From NCBI GenBank assembly GCA_008692225.1, contig VICG01000006.1:1803501-1867500 (forward strand): a stretch of 64,000 bases of DNA, read 5' to 3'. This stretch comes from Monilinia fructicola. Lineage: Eukaryota; Ascomycota; Leotiomycetes; Helotiales; Sclerotiniaceae. Of the stretch, positions 12,121 to 26,710 are shown in pieces. The notes beneath the pieces were generated by a model. That model was not told where the DNA came from, did not search any database, and saw nothing but the letters and a program-made list of their open reading frames with translations. Within the stretch, counting starts at the first letter, position 1, and each line of letters starts with the position of its first letter. A program made the translations under genes and the position numbers.

Positions 12121-15100
12121 CTACTCATCCTCATCAGAGAAAACCTCCTCTCCTCTCTTGCGACGGGCCATACGGTCCTTCTTCTTCTTGCGAAGTTCGG
12201 CAGAAGAGAGCTTAGCCTTCTTTCTTAGTTGAGACGATCTTATTACCCATCTAAAGAGGCCAGTCAGTATTTGTTGAATAAAAACAACGGGATCATTTCA
12301 ACTTACAGCATCGAACTTGTCCTCTTCATCACCATCATCACCCTTGAGACGTGGTCCAGATCCTTGACCTTGAACCCAGTTGTGTCCAGATGCAACCATC
12401 TTTCCGTCCAAGACGGCCCAGACTTCCTCAGTGATGTTCTTTGTGAACTCAGCAGAGTGAGTAATGATGATAACACCACCCTCGAAGCTTCTAAGAGCCT
12501 TGGACAAGGCACCGAGAGAGTCACGATCCAAATAGTTGGTGGGTTCGTCAAGAACGATCAAATGAGGACGTTGCCACGAGCAAGCAGCAAGAACGACCTT
12601 GACACGTTGACCACCAGAAAGACCCAACATACGTGAGTGAGAAACCAACTCAGCATCCAAACCAAAGTTGGCGCAGTGCTGTTCGATCTCCTTTCTAACC
12701 AAAGGTCTGAATTGACCACTGGCGAGAGCCTCCTTTTGATCAACTTCGGCAACCATCTTTTGATGGGAAGCCAAGATCTCAGTACGTGGAATCCAGGCGT
12801 TGTCTTGCAGTCATCATAGGAACCCATCTCTCGTTCTTCATGCCAACGTTCTCTCCAAGAGCGAACGAACACTCATACTCGTAGGAGTTCTTGAACTTAC
12901 GACGAGAGTGGATACCGATAACACGACGTTGAGTACCTTCGATCTTGTAAATCTTGTCCATTGCCTTCTCATCCTCATCAGTGACAATCTTGTTGGCTCT
13001 GTCCATAGTTTCACGATCTTCACCAGTTTGGAAACGCCATTGGATATATTCAGATGGAGTCTTCTCGAGATGGTGATCGATATGGGCGAAAGCGTGTTGT
13101 TTAATGTAGGCGATACGGATGTTCTCGTGGGTGTAGACCTCACCGGAGGTTGGGATAAGTTCACCAGTAAGAACGTTAATCAAAGTAGATTTACCAGCAC
13201 CGTTTGGACCAATAACGGCGATACGGGAACCGAGGGAACATTGGAAGGAGATGTCTGAAATTTGTGGCTTGGAGGTACCCTCATATTGGAAGGACATCTT
13301 GCTGACACGAACAATGGCCTTGGCCTTGGTCTTGACACCCTCGAGGAAACCTGGCTCTGGGAACTTGAATTCCATCTCGGAAGCACCAAGCTCGTAGTAA
13401 GACTTGGCTTGTGGGCACTTCTTGACGAACTCCTTCAAGTTACCGCGGTATCTCTTGAGCTTGAATCTCTCGTAGTGGATGATGTGTTGGCAGACGTTGT
13501 CCAAGAAAGCCGAGTCGTGAGAAACGATGATGGATGTGCAAGGGGAGTTTTTGGAGGTACTCTTCGAGCCACTTGACGTTCTTGACATCCAAATGGTTAG
13601 TAGGTTCATCCAAAAGAAGAATATCTGGAGCCTCGAAGACAGCACGGCAAAGAGCCAACTTCATCTTCCATCCACCAGAAAGTGCAGTGATCAAGTTGTT
13701 GGTCATCTCTGGGGTGAAACCGAACTCCTTCAATTGCTTCTCGACCTCCTCTTGGGAAGTCTCAACACCAACCTCCTTGAGTTTCTTCATGGTCCAGGCA
13801 ATGGTGGTTTTGCTCAGTGTCAGCGGAATCGAGATCGTGCTCAACGAACACAGTCTTGACCTCACTCTTCTTTGGGAAACCCTCAACTTGCTCGTTGTTG
13901 ATAGCACGCATGAGAGTAGACTTTCCGGAACCGTTAGGACCGCAAAGACCATATCGTTGACCACGCTTGAGACGGAGGTGAGTTTGGTTAAGGAGAATCT
14001 TGGCACCATAAGCCAAGTTGAAGGTACAGTTGCAAAGATCCTCACCCTCCTCATCATCAGCTTCTTCGGCATCCTCAGCTTCGGCACCTGGGGAGGCACG
14101 CTTGCGGAGGTTGTCGACAACTGATTGAGCGTCCTTCTCGCCAGTGATGGCAACGACGAATGGCTTAAGGTTGGAGGTCCAGCTGTGAGAGTCGGCATCC
14201 TTCTCGTCAATGAGTTGACCAGCGATGGCGGAGATGTATGTGATGATTGGCTCGAACTTGAGAGCGTTCTTGTTGGAGCTAAGGATATCCTTGAGGATAG
14301 CCTCTCAACAGTGGAAACGTTACCAGCATTTGATGGTTCTGGGATCTTTCCGTCAGCGCCAACGGCACCGACACGCTTGAGGGTGTCAAGACCTTGCTTG
14401 GTCTTTTCACGAGCCTCAGGATCAGCCAAGTTGTCGTAGTTCTTGGTAAGACCTGGCATCAACTTTGGCAAGAAAGCAGCGACGATGTTAGGATCCTCGA
14501 CCAACTTGCACATGTTGTCAACGATGACGGCAGACTTTCTCTTGATGGCAGTCTCACGCTCGTTAAGACCACGATCCAAAAGAGGAACCATGATAGCCAA
14601 AGTTTGGCTCGTGAACGTCAGTGACGAAAGTGGTAGCACCGAGCAAGTGAACAGTCTCCGGGACGTTCTCTGGCTTGGCGATACACTTGATCAACTCTGG
14701 AATGAACGCTCGATATCCTTGTTGACGATCAATCCGCAGACCTTCTCCATGGTACCGTATGCTCTCTTCTTAACTTCTGGCTTGGTATCCCACATCGATT
14801 CGGAAACAACTGGATAAGATCTGGGACTCTAAGAGCCAATTGGGTTGGTGCTGACTCGACAAGAGCCTCGATACAATCAAGACCAGTCATCTTTTTCGGG
14901 CCATTTTTGTGCGGTAAGGATGGAGTTGATGATAGGAGGGAGGACGGCCTTGACGGCGTTGGGGTTGACAGCCTTAACGATGGCCAAAGCAGCGGCTTGT
15001 GCGGCGTTCTTGACTGGGACAATCTTGTCACCCACGGCGGCGAGGACGGAGGAGAGGAGGACGATGAGGTATGGTTCGACGGAGGCAGAGACTTCGGAGT

Positions 15101-15599
15101 GCTCAGCAATTGCCTGAATGGCATTAAGAGCACGTTCTCTGACATTGGCATCCTTCTTGTTTGCCAATTGCTTCTTCAAAGCATCGACAGTTCTGCAGAG
15201 GACACATTGTTAGTAAGGTGAAAAAGAAAATTTCAGACCATCACAAAATGAAAGTGCGACCGTAAAAATTGCCACATTTGACATCAACCTTGAACAAGAA
15301 AGCATCGCACCAGGAACGCAACTCATAGACGTTCAACTCTCATGGACGCCTTTCTTATTCTCTTTGTTGATGAGATTCAAAGGATGGATATCAAAATACG
15401 TACTTGGTAGGAGCATCGTTCTCCTCGATGCCACGTTAATGAAAACGGCGAGGTTGTGAGTGGCAGCATTAATGTCGGTCTGCTCTTTCGAAACAGTCAA
15501 CTTCGACATTAAGTCATCTAAGACCTTGATCGAGTTCTTGTTTTCAGCCATCTTTCCTGATATTGTTGGGTTCGATGGTGTTGTTTCGATAGAAGGCAT
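12121..15599 (-). CDS. TEF3: translation elongation factor 3 (EF-3), frame-disrupted in this sequence
   Basis: EF-3 is the fungus-specific ribosomal ABC-F ATPase that releases E-site tRNA. Exons are 15599-15404, 15192-12307 and 12250-12121. The intron after exon 1 ends in CTGCAG, and the last intron starts GTAAGT. In order the sequence shows the N-terminal HEAT repeats, ABC1 (Walker [10 protein letters not shown], signature LSGGW, Walker [12 protein letters not shown]), ABC2 ([25 protein letters not shown]) with the EF-3 chromo-like insert between (near [19 protein letters not shown]), and a Lys/Arg-rich ribosome-binding tail. The protein is conserved end to end, but ten small indels break the frame (near 15433, 14894, 14812, 14705, 14604, 14303, 13810, 13550, 12805 and 12222). 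No isolated in-frame nonsense mutation was seen. Sequence error is the likeliest cause; recent gene decay is the alternative. An internal ATG 16 codons downstream (MAENK) is a second possible start. Confidence 0.9.
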
Positions 15600-15645
15600 T
15601 CAAAGAAAGAAGAATGAAGAGGATTGGGGGGAGGGGAGGGGTTTG
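15600..15645 (-). promoter_or_regulatory. pyrimidine-rich leader of EF-3
   Basis: On the coding strand, the ~45 bases before the ATG are almost all C/T (CCCCTCCCCTCCCCCC and later TTCTTCTTTCTTTG). CT-rich tracts just upstream of the start are common in highly expressed filamentous-fungal housekeeping genes. Confidence 0.5.
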
Positions 15646-16452
<807 letters not shown>

Positions 16453-16611
16453 TGTCATGCAGTGAGACAGAAACTGGGGGCCAAGAGGGATGGTAACATA
16501 AGTAGAATTCTATAAAGAGGAAAGGAATAGAATCAAAGGATTCCGTTCCTTTATAGGATTAGCGTAAACATGTAATATCAAGATACTTGGTATCACGTAC
16601 CAATCTTAAAC
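16453..16611 (-). repeat. 3' LTR of the Gypsy element
   Basis: Matches the 26711-26872 repeat after allowing C/T and G/A changes. The outer end (TGTCATGCAGTGAGACAG on plus) is intact, while the inner end is A/T-shifted. It is preceded on the element strand by the polypurine tract at about 16612-16625. Confidence 0.85.
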
Positions 16612-18116
16612 TATCCCCCCCTTTATAATTAATACCTTAATAATCAACTAATTAACTAAATATATAAATTATAAATACTATCTAATATAAATAATTAATC
16701 TATTCATGAAAATAAGTAACTATTTTAATAAAAATAAAAAATCTCTAAATAAACAAACTGATTCTTATTAAATTGTAATAATGCAATCAACCTTTAATCC
16801 ATAATTTTCCCCTATTCTACAAACACATACTAATTTCCTCTTAGTATATAAATAATCCCTCTTTAATATTACTATAGATACTCCCTACTCATCTTTTCAT
16901 TCTTATCAAATTCTTAAAGTTATTCAAGCCCTTATCACTTTTATCTTTATTAACATTTTCCCCAGATATCTTCCTTATCAGCTTTCTTACTCTTAACAGC
17001 CTTTTTAACCAAATTTATAATCCTCCACCCTCATTTCCTTAACGCTAGCCTTCTTTATTGATTCTTCTTTATCAACTATCTTTTAAACATTATAAATCTA
17101 ATAATTCTTAATCTTTTATTATAATTAATTATATTACTAATAAAGTATAATTTTTTTAGAGGATCGATTTTATTTATATAAATAATATCTTTTGGAATAC
17201 TTATTATTAAAGTATTTATTATACTTAATCCTACAGCCAAATTAAATATTTATCTGCAAATTCTTATTAATAATAATAATTTAAATTTTCTTTTTGTAAA
17301 TAAAACATAATAATTCACTTATTTATTGAATAGTATTAATAATTGTATTGTATACCATTAATACAATCTTTTTTTATTAATTAAACAATTATTAATTGGT
17401 TAATTTGGTTACATCCAATCTGAAATTTTTTATTATAATTCTATAAGATTTGTTTTAAACCAATTTATGTAAATACTATTTTTGTTCAATTATATATTAT
17501 TATCTTAACAGAATTAAAAGTGTTTATTACAGAAATTTATAATTGAACCCAATATTCCTAGTTTAATTTTTATAAATATTAATACTTTAATACAATAATA
17601 ATCTAATCTAAATTTAAAATTTATTATAAATAAATATTTATTCATTATTTTAACCTTTTTTTTCTCCAAATCATATAATAGTCTTCCTTAAATTTACTAT
17701 ATTTTATTATTATTTTATTAACTTTTTACTTTGGAAATTGGGGTTTATTCTTAAGGTTAATTACGGAATTCTAATAATTAATAAAAATTTCAGCTAAAAA
17801 TTTTTTTTAATCTATATTTTTATATACTTATACTAATTTGAATAATTGTTAATACTTTTTTCTTAAATTCATTATATTGGTTATGATTATTTCCTCTACA
17901 TTTCGCAGAATATATCTGCCAAATTCGTTATCTTATATATTTGTATTATTTACTCTTCTTATTTTAATATCATTATCGTTGATTTTTCTTTATTAAATTT
18001 AGGTTTTAATAAGCTTTTTTTTAAGCTTTTTAGTAATACTTCGTTTATTTCCTTCTTTAATAATTTCATTATATAAAGTTTATCCGTTTGCTATTAACAT
18101 TAATTATTAGTTTTTT

Positions 18117-18279
18117 TGTAAGAAGGTGCCAGAGAGGGAGTGGGAGCCTAAGGCATCCATCGAGCTAAGGGCTATATATATAGCTCCTTCCTTATAGTTA
18201 ACTTTTCTTTTCTCTTTATAGTTTACAATTTTAATAAAGCTATTCAATGCTTTATAGTCTCTCGTTTTATTTTGTAACA
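18117..18279 (+). repeat. left LTR of the nested element
   Basis: Begins TGTAAGAAGGTGCC and ends TTTTGTAACA. It aligns along its length with 19740-19903. Confidence 0.8.
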
Positions 18280-18719
18280 GAGTAAACTATCCACTAATAA
18301 ATATAATCTATCGAATAAATTACAAACTTCAATATATATTAAATATATCGAAAGCATTATTACTAGTTTTTAACAAACACTATTACCAACTCCTAACAAG
18401 CACTTTGCTATCAGCTCCTAACAAGTATTTAATATTAAAAGCATAGCTTTAATAATCATACAAATATTAATGTATATATATTATATAGTTAATCTGGCTT
18501 TTAATAAGTATTAATATAACGTTAAAGTATAGTTATAAATAATTGTTAACAAATATTTTATACCAGCTTTTAATAAGTATTTAAAAGCATTGTATTTATA
18601 ATTAACTCCGTTCCTTTCTTGGTTTCTTTTTGGCTTTTTCTATAGCTTTTTTTTGGTTCTAGCTTTTTTTTTTAGTTCCTTCCCATTACTGGTTTTTAAG
18701 GGGCACCCTACTCCTTTTA

Positions 18720-19700
18720 TTAATAGCTCTTAAAAAGTATTTTTTTTTTTTTCAATATTAACGGCTTTTTAAAAAGTATTCTATTAATAGCTCTTCAAAA
18801 GCATTCTCATATTCGAAGTTTTCGGCTCTTAAAAAGCACCTTATATTCGAAGTTTTCAGCTCTTCAAGAGCATTTTCATATTCGAAGTTTTCGGCTCTTC
18901 AAGAGCATTCTCATATTCGAAGTTTTCGGCTCTTAAAAAGCATTCGTATATTCGACGATTTTCGGCTCTTTAAGAGCACCCATATTAATAGCTCTTCAAA
19001 AACATTCTCATATTCAAAGTTTTCGGTTTTTCAAAAGCACCTTATATTCAAGTTTTCAGCTTTTCAAAAGCATTCTCATATTCGAATTTTTAGTTTTTTT
19101 TTAAAAGTACCTTATATTCGAAGTTTTTGGCTCTTAAAAAGCACCTTATATTCAAAATTTTCGGCTCTTCAAAAAATTTTTATATTCAAAGTTTTCGGCC
19201 TTTTAAAAGCATTCTCATATTCGAAATTCTTGGCTCTCAATAAACACCTTATATTTGACGGTTTTCGGTTTTTTAATAATACCCCTATTAATAGTTTTTA
19301 GAGAGTATTTTTATTTTTGATATTAATAGCTTTTAAAGAACATTCTTATTTTGATATTTTCAACTTTTAACAAGCATTTGTATTTTTTTGATAATTTTAG
19401 CTCTTCAAGAGTATCCCTATAAAAGCATTTTAATCTTCGATATTAATAGCTTTTAAAAAATATTCTTATATTCAATGGTTTCGGTTCTTTAAGAGCACCT
19501 TATATTCAAAATTCTTGGTTTTCAACAAATACCCTTATTTTCGACATTTTCGGTTTTTGATAAGCACATTATATTCAACATTTTCGGCTTTTAAAGGGCA
19601 CCCTTATTTTCGATGTTTTCGGCTTTTGGTAAGTGCGTTATATTCAATATTTCGGCTCCTAAAAAGTACCCTATTAATAGCTTTTAATAAGCATCTACAA
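18720..19700. repeat. AT-rich minisatellite, ~34 bp x about 29
   Basis: Units read roughly TATTCGAAGTTTTCGGCTCT followed by TCAAGAGCATTCTCA. Many contain the exact palindrome GCTCTTCAAGAGC. More diverged units (CTCCTAACAAGCA-type) extend left to about 18360. Confidence 0.85.
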
Positions 19701-19739
19701 ATAATTTCACCCGGGAGTAAAAAGCAAAAAGGGGAAAAG

Positions 19740-19903
19740 TATAAAAAGGTACCAGGGAGGGAATAAGAGCTTAAAGCATCCATCAAGCTAAAGACTATAT
19801 ATATATAGCTCCTCCCTTATAGTTAGCTCTTCTTTCTCTTCATAGTTTACAACCTCAATGAAGCTATTCAATGCCCTACAGTCTCTCGTTCCACTTCGTG
19901 ACA
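19740..19903 (+). repeat. right LTR of the nested element
   Basis: Begins TATAAAAAGGTACC, the same end as the left copy after C/T and G/A changes, and ends CTTCGTGACA. Confidence 0.8.
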
Positions 19904-21799
19904 TTTTTCCACAATTGATTTTTTTTTTATTTTTTTTATCTTCTCTTTTTTCAACATTTAATTAAAGAATTACTTTAGTTTCTTTTTTATTATTCTTTTT
20001 GAATAAACTGTTTTTTATAAGTATTTTCTTGCTTATTAATAAACTGAATAATACTAATTCTTACACTTTTTCTTGGTTAATATTAATCTCAACAATAGTT
20101 AAATTCTATTAGCCTATTTTATAGCTTTTTGCTACAGTTTTTCTTGCTCATTTGTTCTCTATATCAATCATAAAGTGTTTTTTCTTTCTAGTTTGATATA
20201 CTTCTTTAATCAGTTTGATAAAACCCTATAATCGTTTTCATTATCTATATCCAGATCCCACTTTATTTCTTCGCTAATACCATTTTAAAACGCTTACTAA
20301 AAGCTAAAAGCATTACAATTTTAATAATTTATCATTAATATTGAGTATTACTTTCAAATTGTTTAAGTTTATTACTATCACTATCTTTTTATTAATTAAG
20401 GGATAATAATAATAGTATAAAAATTGTTATTATTGTAGAATTAAAAGGAATAAAATTTTAAAAGCTAAAGTTTACAATTGATTAACGATGGTATTAAAGT
20501 TTTTACCCAATAAATAAATTAAATTATGATAATAATATAATTATTCTATTTAATTATTAATTTAAGCCTATTACTTCTTTTTTTTTATTAAAAATAAAAT
20601 AAAAACTATAATTTTATTTTAATTAATTAACCATTAATTTTATAAGGATTTCTTTAACAATCTTTACAATTTTAGTTTTAAACTATTATTTTTCAGTTTA
20701 TTAATTTATAATTATTATTTATATTAAACTACAATTTTATTAATTATAGTTTTTAATAAATTCAGGAGTAATTTTTATTATCTTTTTATATTGCCCTAAA
20801 ATAGGTTATTAATTAATACAGGTATTAAAATTATTTATTAAAAAAACTAATTTTATACTTTTTTAATTATATAGGTAGCAATTTCTTATTTAAAAAGATT
20901 ATTTTTTATTTATTTTAATTTAAAGTTTCTTTTAATGCTTTTATTGTAAATAAATAAGCCTTGTAGAATATCTCGATTATTTTCTATACATTTTCTAGAT
21001 CCTTTAATTTCTACCAGGTATTTTCTTTTTTAAAATAGCTTTTTTAATATATAAAATATTTAAGCTTTTTTTTAATAATTTTTTACTCTTAAATTAAATA
21101 TCTTTTTTACTTTCCATTCTAAAGTGTTATTATTATAAGCCTTGTTTTTTATTAGCTCTAGCCTTAATAACTTTACAGTATTATTTAATTTATCCATTTT
21201 CGAGATTATTCAGTAAAGGCTTAATAGGTTAACATAAAAAATATTATAGTATTAAACTTTATCAAAAGTTTTAATTTATAACTTTATAATTCTACTCGTT
21301 TTAATATCTTAAATGATCCTAATTTCTTTAATTTTAATTTAGTGTATTCTTTATTAATAAAAAAGTTCCTATAAGATAACTAAACTATATCTCTAACATT
21401 AAATATTTAGGGTTTATATTTTTAATTGTAATATTTTTGCTTAGATATTTTTGACAGTGTATTAAATTATTTAGTAAATTAGTATACAAAGCTTTAAAAC
21501 GTTTTATTAATTATATAATATTTTTTGATTTATGCTATACGTTTATTTGATATATAATAATAGTATAGTTTTTTTATTTGCTTTAAATAAAAATAATTTT
21601 ATAATATTTAATAATATTAAGTTATATACAAATTTGGTAAAGTATAATAAATCCAATCAATTATTTTATTTATAATTTATAAATATCCTTAAAAAAGCTT
21701 TTAATAATTAGTTTAGTCTTTTAATCGATTTATTGGTTTATGGGTGAAAAGCAATTAATATTTTTTTATAAATTCTTAAATAGGCTATAAATACTTTCT

Positions 21800-21895
21800 A
21801 AAATATACTAGTAAATAAACTAGCTTTATTTGTGATAATTGAATCTAATATTCTATATTTTGTGAATATCTTTCTTAAAAACAAATAAACAAATT
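21800..21895 (-). pseudogene. Ty3/Gypsy integrase core remnant
   Basis: The minus strand gives ILDSIITNKASLFTSIF, the degraded form of the integrase core segment (G.P.SIISDRGS.FTS.FW). The Asp of the catalytic triad is replaced by Asn, as G-to-A change would cause. It lies after RT and RNase H, as expected for Gypsy and not Copia elements. Confidence 0.82.
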
Positions 21896-22929
21896 ATATA
21901 TTAATATATTTTTGTAATATAGTATAAACCTCCCTTCTTTTATTATTCTGTAAATTATTATTAGGATTAAATTATATACAGGATAAAATAATCTATTTTT
22001 TCTATTAATTTCGTTATTAAAATTTGCTTTTAATTACAATATAAAAAAATCTATTATCAAATTAAATGTTATACCTCCCCATAATTTATCTAAAATCAAT
22101 ATATTAATAATAATTTATTAAACTTTTTTTTTAAAAACTTTTATAATATTAATAAGTTAAACAAAATCTTATATAATCTTTAATATTTATATTTATTTCT
22201 TTTTAGTATAAAACTCTTTTTATAGATTCTATAATTATTGTTTATCTAAAGTATCCGATTATTAAAAAATCATAGAATTTCTATAATAGTAGTTTTTATA
22301 AGTTTTTGTTTGATGATATATACAATCATATATTATTATAATACTATAATCCATTATACATCATACATTTTAGTTCCTTTGGATCTAAATATTTGCTTTA
22401 GATCTTTTTTATTTCTAATATTAATTCTTTCTGGTACTGTAAAAGCCTCCTCAATATTCTTAGGGGTGCATAGATTATTTTATATAATTAATAATGCTTT
22501 TAAACAATTTAAATCATATTAGATTTTGTTTATTTCTTTTAATTTATTTAATAAATGTTTTTTATTTTCTTTGAGTAATTTTAATATTATTATTATAGTT
22601 TTATATAATATATCTTTATAATCTTTTATTAGTAGAAGTAATTCTAATGTTTGATTTTATAGTTTTAATAATAATATTAATATAATATCCTTATATTGGT
22701 AGTTAATTCTTTAGAATAGTCTATCCACCAGGTTTCTTTTATTTAGTTTATAAATAATTATAAAATTGATGATTATTAATGTTATTGCTTATTTTATTTG
22801 TCTTCTAATTAATAATCGAGAAATAATAAAATATTTCAAATTATTATAATTAAAAATAATTATAATTTTAATATTAAATATCTTTTAAAAAATATTTTCA
22901 ATATTTAATTAAATTTATTATAGTTAATA

Positions 22930-23080
22930 ATTCTTAATTAAATGTAATATAATTCACTTTTACTAATATCAGTTTTTTTAAATAGAACGTAATTGGATAT
23001 TTGTATGTATTATCTTATTATTACGATAGTATACTACAAATCGCTTTGATTAAAGCATTTGTTTCTAGGAAATATAATAG
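22930..23080 (-). pseudogene. Ty3/Gypsy RNase H remnant
   Basis: Downstream of the RT remnant on the same strand, fragments ETNAL and YPITFYLKKLILVKVNY match the RNase H pattern ETDAS ... P(V/I)AFYSRKLS..E.NY. Stops lie between the pieces. Confidence 0.75.
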
Positions 23081-23469
23081 TATTAGTAAAAAAATGGTTT
23101 AATAATGATACTTTTATAAATACTTTTTTTAATTTATTAAAAACTAATTTATATTCCTTTATTCAATGAAATTTTATTTCTTTTTTGTTTATTGTATTAT
23201 TAATAATATTATAATGTTATATCCTTTTATAAATCTTTAGTAAAAGTTACAAAATCCTAAGAATAATAGTATTTTTTTTACGTTTTTTAATAAAAAACCA
23301 CTTTGTTATTAAATCTACTTTGGTTAGGTTTATAGTAACACTTTAATCAGAAACTATATAACCCAGGAATTTTACTTTAATAACTCTAAAAAAGCATTTT
23401 CTTAGTTTATAAAATAGTTTTATTTTAATAATTTTTCTAATATTTATTCAATATAATCTTTGTGTTTTA

Positions 23470-23800
23470 TTAAGTCTATAGAGTATACTAGGATATTGTT
23501 TAAATATAACAATCATTATTTTGTTTTACGAATTTTTTAAGATATTTATTTATGTATATTTGAAATGTGGTTGAAGTGTTATACAAACCAAAAGGTATTA
23601 CTAAGTATTCAAATAATCTAAAACAGCTTTTAAATATTATCATTTATTCTTATCTTTTAACGATATATATTAAATTGTATATATTTTGTAAATCAAATTT
23701 AATAAAAATTTTCGCTTTTTCTAATTTATTAAGGATTTCCAAAATTAATGGAATTGGATATTTGTTTAGGATAATGATTTTGTTTAATTTTTTATAATTT
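23470..23800 (-). pseudogene. Ty3/Gypsy reverse transcriptase remnant
   Basis: The minus strand translates to pieces recognisable as the RT fingers/palm: a NKYPIPLI-like stretch, then AKIFIKFDLQ (family AKIFTKLDL), then EYLVIPFGLYNTSTTFQ (family EYLVMPFGL.NAPATFQ). A decayed catalytic YxDD region follows with stop codons. Several stops and loss of catalytic residues show that it is non-functional. Confidence 0.88.
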
Positions 23801-26710
23801 ATATATAATTTCAATTCTAATAATTCTTTTTTGATAATAAACAGAATTAATACTTTTATTTCGGATTTGAATGATTATATAAACTTAATTAATATTATTT
23901 TATTAATGTATTCTTTAAAGATTTGAAGTTTATACTCTATTAAATTATATATTAAATCAAATAATAATATAGTTTTTTTTGTAATATAATTTTATAATCA
24001 ATACCAGATTTATATAAAGAAAATTTCTTTACTTTTTTTACATTGAAAATTAAAGAATATTTTGTGTACTATAATAAAATCTGTTTTAAATAACATTTTA
24101 ATGGTATCCTCATCTAAATCCTTAGTTAGGGCTAAAAAAACAATTGTTATATCTATTAAAATATTATTTTTAGTTAATTCCGTTTTTTTTTCTATATTCT
24201 ACATTAAATTTAAAAAAGTTATTGTATTTATAATAGTTTATAATTTAATAACTCTTTTATTATTCGTTAATTTTTTTATTCTTTAGTTTATTCTAAGGTT
24301 ATACTAGTATAACCATAACAATCCTAGTATAATCTTGCTTACTTTTAAATTTATCTCTCTAAATCTAAATAATTCTGGTTCTTTTATTAACGAATAGTTA
24401 ATATATATCTCTTTAATAATTAATAAGAATACGGATTTAAGAATGGTTTTATTAATATCTTAAACTACAAAGTAATAAATATTTAATTATTCATATTTTA
24501 TTTGTTTCAATATTTTAAAACTAATAAAATTTAAGGTTGCTCTAAAGTTTATAATAATTTTAAACTCTATTAATAATCCTGTAATATTATTACAAATAAT
24601 AATGATTATTTGGAAAATTAAGCTTATATCTATAATTTATAGATAATCATATATAGATTTTTTTAATTTGTATTTTATATATATAATAAAGCTAAAATAA
24701 TATTTTATTTTAATAATAATATTATTATTAATAATATATATTTTATCTCTATTATTATTTGTTTTTCATTAGTAATTTCGTTTTTTGAAGAAGTTATCAC
24801 AGTTTTGTTTTAGTTTTTTATTAAATCTACTTTAATATTATAAAAGCTTTTTTCCCTTATTTTCATTGCTTTTATTAATGGAAAAAGATAATGTTTTTTG
24901 ATTCTTTTAATTTTTTAGTATAATCAAAGACCCAATAGTTTATGTTATTATAATAAAAATATTCTTTATTTACTTTAACTTTTTTTCCTTGCTTTTTGAA
25001 GTATTTCAAAATATTTTGTTTTCTTTTTTTTTAAGTTTTAGTTTCCATTTAATATATACAAATTATTATTCATTATACTAAGATTACTTAATAAAAAGCT
25101 TTATTAGAATCTTTTATTAAAAATTACTTATTTCAGAAATAATTTTGCTTTTGCTCTAATAAAGTTTTTTGTATTCTGGATAATCACCTTAAATCCTTTA
25201 TAAATTGTTAGCAGATTTTTATTTAGATTATAATATATTCTCTTAAAAATATTTTGATTTAATTTCATTTTATAGTTTATAGCTATTGCTTTTTTCTTCT
25301 TATAACATTAAATTATATTTTGTAATAAGTTTTTAAAATAATTTGTTCATTTTTAAATCAATTATCTATCCTTTTGTTTAGTATTAATTATTTTTAAATC
25401 TATTTTTAAGCTGATGTTTTTTAATCTATATTCAATAAATAATTATTTTTTTAAAAGAATTTAATTGTAAAATTTCGTTGTTTTAATTATATTATTGTTT
25501 AGGCGAATTATTTGAATACGTTTTTTAATTAACTTTATTAAGTAGTTTTTAATAATTACTATTTAGGCTGTTTTATTATAAATGTTTTTCAGCGTAAAGT
25601 AATCATTTATTTCTATAATTTATATCCTAATATTATTATTATTCTTTTCTTAAATTATATAAAATAAAAGCCTTTAATTAAGAATAATCCCTAATCAAAT
25701 AAATGATTTTATTCTCTTATGTATTTAAACCTTCTCCTATTATTAATTGTTTTAATACTTTAAATAATAATCTTATTAAATATAATTCTATTAAAGCGTT
25801 TATAACTTAATATTATTATAATCCTATATTAATATAATTTCTTCCTTTTAATAAAAAATGATTATTGTTATTAAAAAAACTACTATTTTGTTTTTCCATT
25901 GCTAATAATCTTTTTTCTTAATTACATTCTCGTTTTTTTTAGGACTTTAATTTTGCAATATTAAATAATAATAATAATTTAGGATTTTTAGAATATATTA
26001 AATACTAAAAATAAGCCTACTATATTATTTTTCCTATTGGTAATATAATCTTAATTTCTATATATTCAACTATTTCGTTATTTGTAACTTACTTAGAATT
26101 ATTATCATTATTTAAATCTTTTATATTAATTAAATTAATATTAATTACGTATCTTTTTTGATTTTTTTTAATTAAAACCAAAATTGGATTTTGATTATAT
26201 TTGCAAGATTTATTAATTATAAATAATAATAATTTTAATTCTTTAATTAATTTTTTATTATTATTTGTTAATTAAACTTATATAATTTATTTATTATTAA
26301 TTTGGAATAAAGTTAATTCTTTAATTATTTAATTATTTATTTTTTTTATACACTCTTTTCCTTTTGTAAAATTTTTTTTTGTTTATTTAAGTTTGTTATT
26401 TCCTTTTAAGGTTTTTTAGTAAATTTAGATTTTGGATATTATATAGTTTAAAAATTGTTATTTTAAAATTGTTTTAATTGAATTAATAGATTAATTTGAT
26501 TTTTTTAGTTTACAAATTAATATATTATAAAGATTAATTATATATAACGTTTTTAAAAGATATTGTATTAAGTTTATTTTATAAGATTATAATTTTTTTC
26601 CGATATATTGAAAGTAGTATTTAAGAAATTCGATAATAGATTTTGAAATATCGATTATTAATATTCAGTTCTCTCTTAATAAACCTAATACTTTATAAAA
26701 TAGAATTCAA

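Larger units (their letters stand above)
18117..19903 (+). mobile_element. nested miniature LTR element with minisatellite interior
   Basis: Two ~163-bp direct repeats (18117-18279 and 19740-19903) have TG...CA ends, allowing for RIP changes. Each carries a CTATATATATAG TATA-like box. The unit is flanked by TTTTT on both sides (18112-18116 and 19904-19908), a likely but low-information target duplication. A purine tract (AAAAAGCAAAAAGGGGAAAAG) abuts the right repeat, giving plus orientation. The 1.46-kb interior has no coding remnant and consists largely of a ~34-bp tandem repeat. This looks like a non-autonomous TRIM/LARD-type element inserted into the Gypsy element. Confidence 0.75.

Noticed and set aside
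23567..24286. Plus-strand ORFs of about 75 codons inside the AT-rich block
   Set aside because: Antisense to the Gypsy reverse transcriptase remnant; open only because of base composition.
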